Origin: Deltaproteobacteria bacterium
GTDB lineage: Bacteria; Desulfobacterota; JADFXK01
NCBI GenBank assembly: GCA_015233285.1
Contig: JADFYA010000129.1
Location: 1 to 8,844 of the forward strand
Direction: 5' to 3'
DNA: 8,844 bases
Shown here: piece by piece, positions 5,845 to 8,844 of the stretch
Numbering within the stretch: the stretch's first letter is position 1
Layout of the letters: each line of letters begins with the position of its first letter
The notes under the pieces: generated by a model
The model's input: the letters and a program-made list of their open reading frames with translations, nothing else
Databases searched by the model: none
What the model was told of the DNA's origin: nothing
Translations under genes and position numbers: made by a program

Positions 5845-7386
5845 ATGACAACTGAATTGGTAATTAATTCGCGGCCACATGAGACCAGGGTGGCTCTAGT
5901 CGAGAATAGTCTGGTCACGGAATACTACCTGGAGCGAGTGCTGGAAAAAGGCCTGGCCGGTAACATTTATAAGGGAAGAGTGATTCGAGTCCTGCCCGGA
6001 ATGCAAGCTGCTTTTGTGGACATCGGTCTAGAAAAGGCGGCTTTTATTTATGTGACTGATGTCTATGACAACTCGGTTGAGTTGATCGGTTTCTTGGATC
6101 ATGATTTTCATTCCAAGGAGGACGGCCCGGCCAGGCGCCGGGATGACTCTGAACCACCTGAATGTAATCACTTAGATACCGTTCCCTTTCGGATCGAAGA
6201 TCTCCTCCATGAAGGGCAGGATATCCTGGTCCAGATATCAAAAGAGCCGCTGGGAACCAAAGGGCCGCGCATCACCTCCCATATCTCGTTGCCGGGGCGT
6301 CACCTGGTGATGATGCCGATGGTCGAACACATTGGTATTTCCCGTCGGATTGAAGATGAAAATGAACGACGCCGCCTTAAAGATATTCTTCAAAGGATAA
6401 AACCGCACCAGGTGGGCCTGATCGCCCGGACGGCTTGCGAGGAGGTGGAAGAGGAAAAGATCGCGGCTGAGATGAGTTTTCTGACCAGACTATGGCAAAC
6501 GATCCAAAAGAAAAGCCAGGCTTCTTCCGCCCCACATTTGATTCATCAGGACTTGAATATCACCTTGCGGTCGGTTCGGGATCTGTTTACCAAAGAGGTT
6601 GACCGGTTGATCATCGATTCACGGGAGGAATATGAGCGCATTCTGAACTTTATCGACACCTTTATGCCGTCATTAAAGTATTCGGTAGAGCTTTATGAAG
6701 ATCCGGAACCTATTTTTGACAACTACGGCATAGAGATGGAGGTAAGCCGGGCCTTGGCCAAGAAGGTCTGGCTTAAATCGGGCGGCTACATCGTTATCGA
6801 GAACACGGAAGCCCTGGTGGCCATAGACGTCAATACCGGCCGCTATGTGGGTAAGAGAAACCTTGAGGAGACCATTCTAAAAACCAACCTGGAGGCAGTC
6901 AAGGAGATCGCTTATCAGCTCCGCTTAAGAAACATCGGTGGGTTAATTGTTATTGATTTTATTGACCTGGAAAAGGAATCCAATCGGGAGAAAGTGTTCA
7001 ATGCCCTTAAGGAGGCCCTAAGAAAAGACAGGCACAAGACCAATATTCTCAGGATGTCCGAACTGGGACTGATTGAAATGACTCGGAAAAGAACCAGGGA
7101 AAACATCAATCAGTACTTGTGTGAGCCTTGTTTTTATTGCGAAGGGGAGGGCGTCCTGAAATCTCAAACGACTATTTGTAACGAGATATTCAGAGATATT
7201 GAACGGGAGGCGGTGGACATGTCGGGAAATATGATCACGGTAACGGTCCACCCGGCTATCGCCGACCTCCTTTTAGATGAGAAGAGTCATCTCGTTAGTG
7301 AATTTCAGAATCGGCTCAATGCCACCATTACGATTAAACCCGATGAAAATCTTCACTTAGAAGAATTTGAGGTGGACGCGGTGTGA
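5845..7386 (+). CDS. rng: Ribonuclease G (RNase E/G family endoribonuclease)
   Basis: RNase G is a cytoplasmic 5'-end-dependent single-strand endoribonuclease that matures rRNA and turns over mRNA. The 513-residue protein opens with TELVINSRPHETRVALVEN, then an S1-type RNA-binding domain (about 36-145) with the signature MQAAFVDIGLEKAAFIYV. Residues 86-112 are an acidic/basic insertion within S1, a feature I associate with Desulfobacterota homologues. The catalytic core shows AIDVNTG with Asp328 and VIDFIDL with Asp371, exactly 43 apart like the magnesium-binding Asp303 and Asp346 of E. coli RNase E. The zinc-link motif CFYCEGEG supplies Cys429 and Cys432 for dimer bridging. There is no long C-terminal scaffold, which fits RNase G rather than RNase E. 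The start is clear: GGGAGG at 5835-5840 lies four bases before ATG. It follows the radical SAM gene on the same strand; the MITE-like element now sits between them. The rplU-rpmA genes that often follow are absent. Confidence 0.95.
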   Translation: MTTELVINSRPHETRVALVENSLVTEYYLERVLEKGLAGNIYKGRVIRVLPGMQAAFVDIGLEKAAFIYVTDVYDNSVELIGFLDHDFHSKEDGPARRRDDSEPPECNHLDTVPFRIEDLLHEGQDILVQISKEPLGTKGPRITSHISLPGRHLVMMPMVEHIGISRRIEDENERRRLKDILQRIKPHQVGLIARTACEEVEEEKIAAEMSFLTRLWQTIQKKSQASSAPHLIHQDLNITLRSVRDLFTKEVDRLIIDSREEYERILNFIDTFMPSLKYSVELYEDPEPIFDNYGIEMEVSRALAKKVWLKSGGYIVIENTEALVAIDVNTGRYVGKRNLEETILKTNLEAVKEIAYQLRLRNIGGLIVIDFIDLEKESNREKVFNALKEALRKDRHKTNILRMSELGLIEMTRKRTRENINQYLCEPCFYCEGEGVLKSQTTICNEIFRDIEREAVDMSGNMITVTVHPAIADLLLDEKSHLVSEFQNRLNATITIKPDENLHLEEFEVDAV

Positions 7387-7454
7387 TCGGAACGGCAGAA
7401 CCTGAAAAACTGAAGTTCATAGCCTTAACCCAAATATATATATAATAAAACTAT

Positions 7455-7472
7455 TATGTTAAACACAACATA
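7455..7472. promoter_or_regulatory. Operator-like inverted repeat in AT-rich leader of the receptor gene
   Basis: TATGTT (7455-7460) and AACATA (7467-7472) are perfect inverted copies six bases apart. Just upstream is a TATAAT (7441-7446) within an AT-rich tract (7431-7455), matching a -10 box perfectly, but the best -35 candidate (TTCATA, 7416-7421) is 19 bases away. If TATAAT is used, the dyad would lie over the transcription start, a common repressor position. Confidence 0.3.
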
Positions 7473-7573
7473 CCTGCAAGAAACCAAAAGATCAAACATT
7501 ACTAACTTGAAGCACCGAAATATTCGAGAACTGAATTGAATTTTATTTTCGGCAAGATGGCGGGAGTCGGCTG

Positions 7574-8149
7574 ATGATTAGTCAGAATATGAGCGTCAGC
7601 AGGAGAATAATAGCAGGGTTCGGCCTGGTTCTATGCTTGTGTGTGGTTATTGTTATTTTGAGCTATGGGGGCATAGAAGGGATAATGGATAATGCCAAAG
7701 GAGTTATTGATGGCAATAGACTCTATGCCTTCTTTTCTCAGGTCGAGGTGGATCAGCTTAACTGGGCGAAAGAGATCAATGCCTTCCTTACAAATGAGAG
7801 TATCACGGAACTCAAAGTCGAAACGGACGAACAGAAGACCGCTTTCGGCATGTGGCTCAAAAGCCGGGCCCGCAAGGAGGCTGAAGAACGATTCCCTGAT
7901 CTTGCCCCTCTCCTCAAGTCCATTGAAGCCACCCACAAAAATCTGCTCCAATCGGCTGTTCATATCCGGGAACGCTTTCATCGGGCTGATCCGAATTTGC
8001 CTGCTTTTATAACAGAACTGGAGATGAACCTCTTGGCCTGGCTGGCGGAATTGAACAAGGGATTGATGCAACCACAAGCCGCATTTACAGTCGAGTTAGA
8101 CGAAAATAAGTGCCCGTTGGGCAGGCTTCTGAATGATCTGCGGCCATGA
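7574..8149 (+). CDS. Chemoreceptor-type sensor fragment: membrane anchor plus CZB-like repeats, ended by a frameshift
   Basis: The 191-residue product starts with a membrane-anchoring segment (about 12-31, preceded by SRR), followed directly by CZB-like sequence. The published CZB consensus is HxxW-x21-28-Cx(L/F/Y)GxW(L)-x18-27-HxxxH. Repeat 1 has QLNW (61-64), 24 residues, TAFGMWL (89-95), 25 residues, then HKNLL (121-125): spacing is perfect but three of four zinc ligands are lost (His to Gln, Cys to Thr, His to Leu). Repeat 2 begins LLAW (153-156) and keeps Cys180 in CPLGRLL, then the frame stops at TGA 8147-8149. GGGAG at 7562-7566 lies seven bases before ATG. No HAMP or methyl-accepting signalling domain is seen in the window. 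This is probably the 5' part of a methyl-accepting chemotaxis protein gene broken by a frameshift; a short stand-alone CZB-type protein is the alternative. Confidence 0.7.
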   Translation: MISQNMSVSRRIIAGFGLVLCLCVVIVILSYGGIEGIMDNAKGVIDGNRLYAFFSQVEVDQLNWAKEINAFLTNESITELKVETDEQKTAFGMWLKSRARKEAEERFPDLAPLLKSIEATHKNLLQSAVHIRERFHRADPNLPAFITELEMNLLAWLAELNKGLMQPQAAFTVELDENKCPLGRLLNDLRP

Positions 8150-8844
8150 AGGCCCTGACCAGGAATGCCTCCCTGGCTAAAATGATCGCACCGCTAAAGG
8201 AACTCCATCAAAAACTCCACCAGAGTGTCGTGGAAATACAGAAAGTCTATGCACCCGTGGACCCGGCTTTCGCTGTTCAGCTTCAGCAAATAATGGAGAG
8301 TCACCGGAAATGGACACTGATGGTTTGTATGGCCATTGTGGAAGGAGCTGAAGAGCTTGGGGTCAGCGCAGATCTGAGTCAAGACCCTCTTGGACGGTTG
8401 CTGGTTTCTGATCAGGCCGCCAGGTACGCCGAATGCTGTCCGACCATGAAAGCTCCCCTGGATGAGATGAAGAAGGCGCTCGAAAAGGAGTTCAGCGCAG
8501 CCAAGGAGATTGAGAAGGCCTTGTCTGAAGGCAATAAGGTAACGGCCAAAAGAATATTCTCCAACCAGTTTCTTCCTGGAGAAATGCAACTGTTCAAACA
8601 TTTTGAAGGAACGATCGGAGCTCATGGCGCCTTGTTGAGACAGGATGCGGCCAGGGAGGTCTATAAGACCCAGACGCTATTTCTTGCCGGCCAAATGCGT
8701 GAGGTGCTCCAAGCAGCCATTTTCCACCTCTCCGTTTTCTTCTCCTCAAATCTTCCATCTCTCCGTCCCTCTCCCATTCTTGTTGCTGCCGATCTATTGA
8801 CCATTGACGGGCGTCCAGCCGTTGTAAGGGCCGAATTGTTTGTA
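8146..8844 (+). CDS. Continuation of the CZB-repeat sensor in a shifted frame (open at the right edge)
   Basis: An ATG at 8146-8148 overlaps the upstream TGA as ATGA and opens 233 codons that run off the right edge. The frame upstream closes at TGA 8134-8136, so the shift lies between 8137 and 8148. Its first residues complete CZB repeat 2: joining the frames with a -1 shift at 8137 puts HQKLH (residues 21-25) exactly 32 residues after Cys180, the same distance as in repeat 1, and this HxxxH is intact. Repeat 3 has HRKW (53-56), then DPLGRLL (80-86) with Asp for Cys, and LDEMK (105-109) where HxxxH is expected. Residues to about 190 look like the helical linker after such sensors. From about residue 191 (8716 on) the sequence turns low-complexity and pyrimidine-rich and no longer resembles the family. 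There is no ribosome site, so expression would need coupling to the upstream frame. Likely part of a pseudogene. Confidence 0.6.
   Translation, partial: MKALTRNASLAKMIAPLKELHQKLHQSVVEIQKVYAPVDPAFAVQLQQIMESHRKWTLMVCMAIVEGAEELGVSADLSQDPLGRLLVSDQAARYAECCPTMKAPLDEMKKALEKEFSAAKEIEKALSEGNKVTAKRIFSNQFLPGEMQLFKHFEGTIGAHGALLRQDAAREVYKTQTLFLAGQMREVLQAAIFHLSVFFSSNLPSLRPSPILVAADLLTIDGRPAVVRAELFV

Noticed and set aside
8120..8150. Programmed ribosomal frameshift in the receptor gene
   Set aside because: No slippery heptamer is present at the junction, and no strong stimulatory hairpin directly follows.

Overview
The window looks like chromosomal sequence from a strictly anaerobic, mesophilic proteobacterium-like lineage, most probably a Desulfobacterota (former Deltaproteobacteria) member. 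This is an inference from gene content and moderate GC: a rubrerythrin, a TIGR03960/DUF2344 radical SAM protein next to ribonuclease G, a long-form type I GAPDH, and a chemoreceptor sensor built of CZB-like repeats. No tRNA, rRNA, CRISPR array, prophage or complete insertion sequence was seen.

Layout from left to right. (1) 1-436, minus strand: N-terminal 145 codons of a DUF47/PhoU-like protein, running off the left edge. (2) 437-991: a 555-base divergent intergenic region with a good sigma70-type promoter for the gap gene, a terminator-like hairpin on the minus strand, and overlapping inverted repeats. (3) 992-2248: a long type I glyceraldehyde-3-phosphate dehydrogenase with an intact catalytic Cys/His pair but an altered NAD-ribose-binding position. 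(4) 2357-2851: rubrerythrin, with its own likely promoter carrying repeated TTATCAA heptamers. (5) 3006-5504: an 832-residue radical SAM protein fused to a DUF2344 domain, starting at TTG behind a leader with a long inverted repeat. (6) 5505-5844: an intergenic gap occupied by a 165-base MITE-like element with 12-bp perfect terminal inverted repeats and an 11-bp target-site duplication. (7) 5845-7386: ribonuclease G. (8) 7574-8844: a membrane-anchored chemoreceptor-type sensor made of three degenerate CZB (zinc-binding) repeats. It is split by a frameshift at about 8137-8148 into a 191-residue ORF and a second ORF that is open to the right edge.

The core genes are housekeeping: glycolysis/gluconeogenesis, peroxide defence, and RNA maturation. 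The radical SAM gene beside rng is a widely recurring pair. The least ordinary parts are the mobile element between those two genes, the broken CZB-repeat receptor with a possible breakpoint near 8716, and the structured non-coding leaders. Nothing in the window amounts to a clear new multi-gene system.
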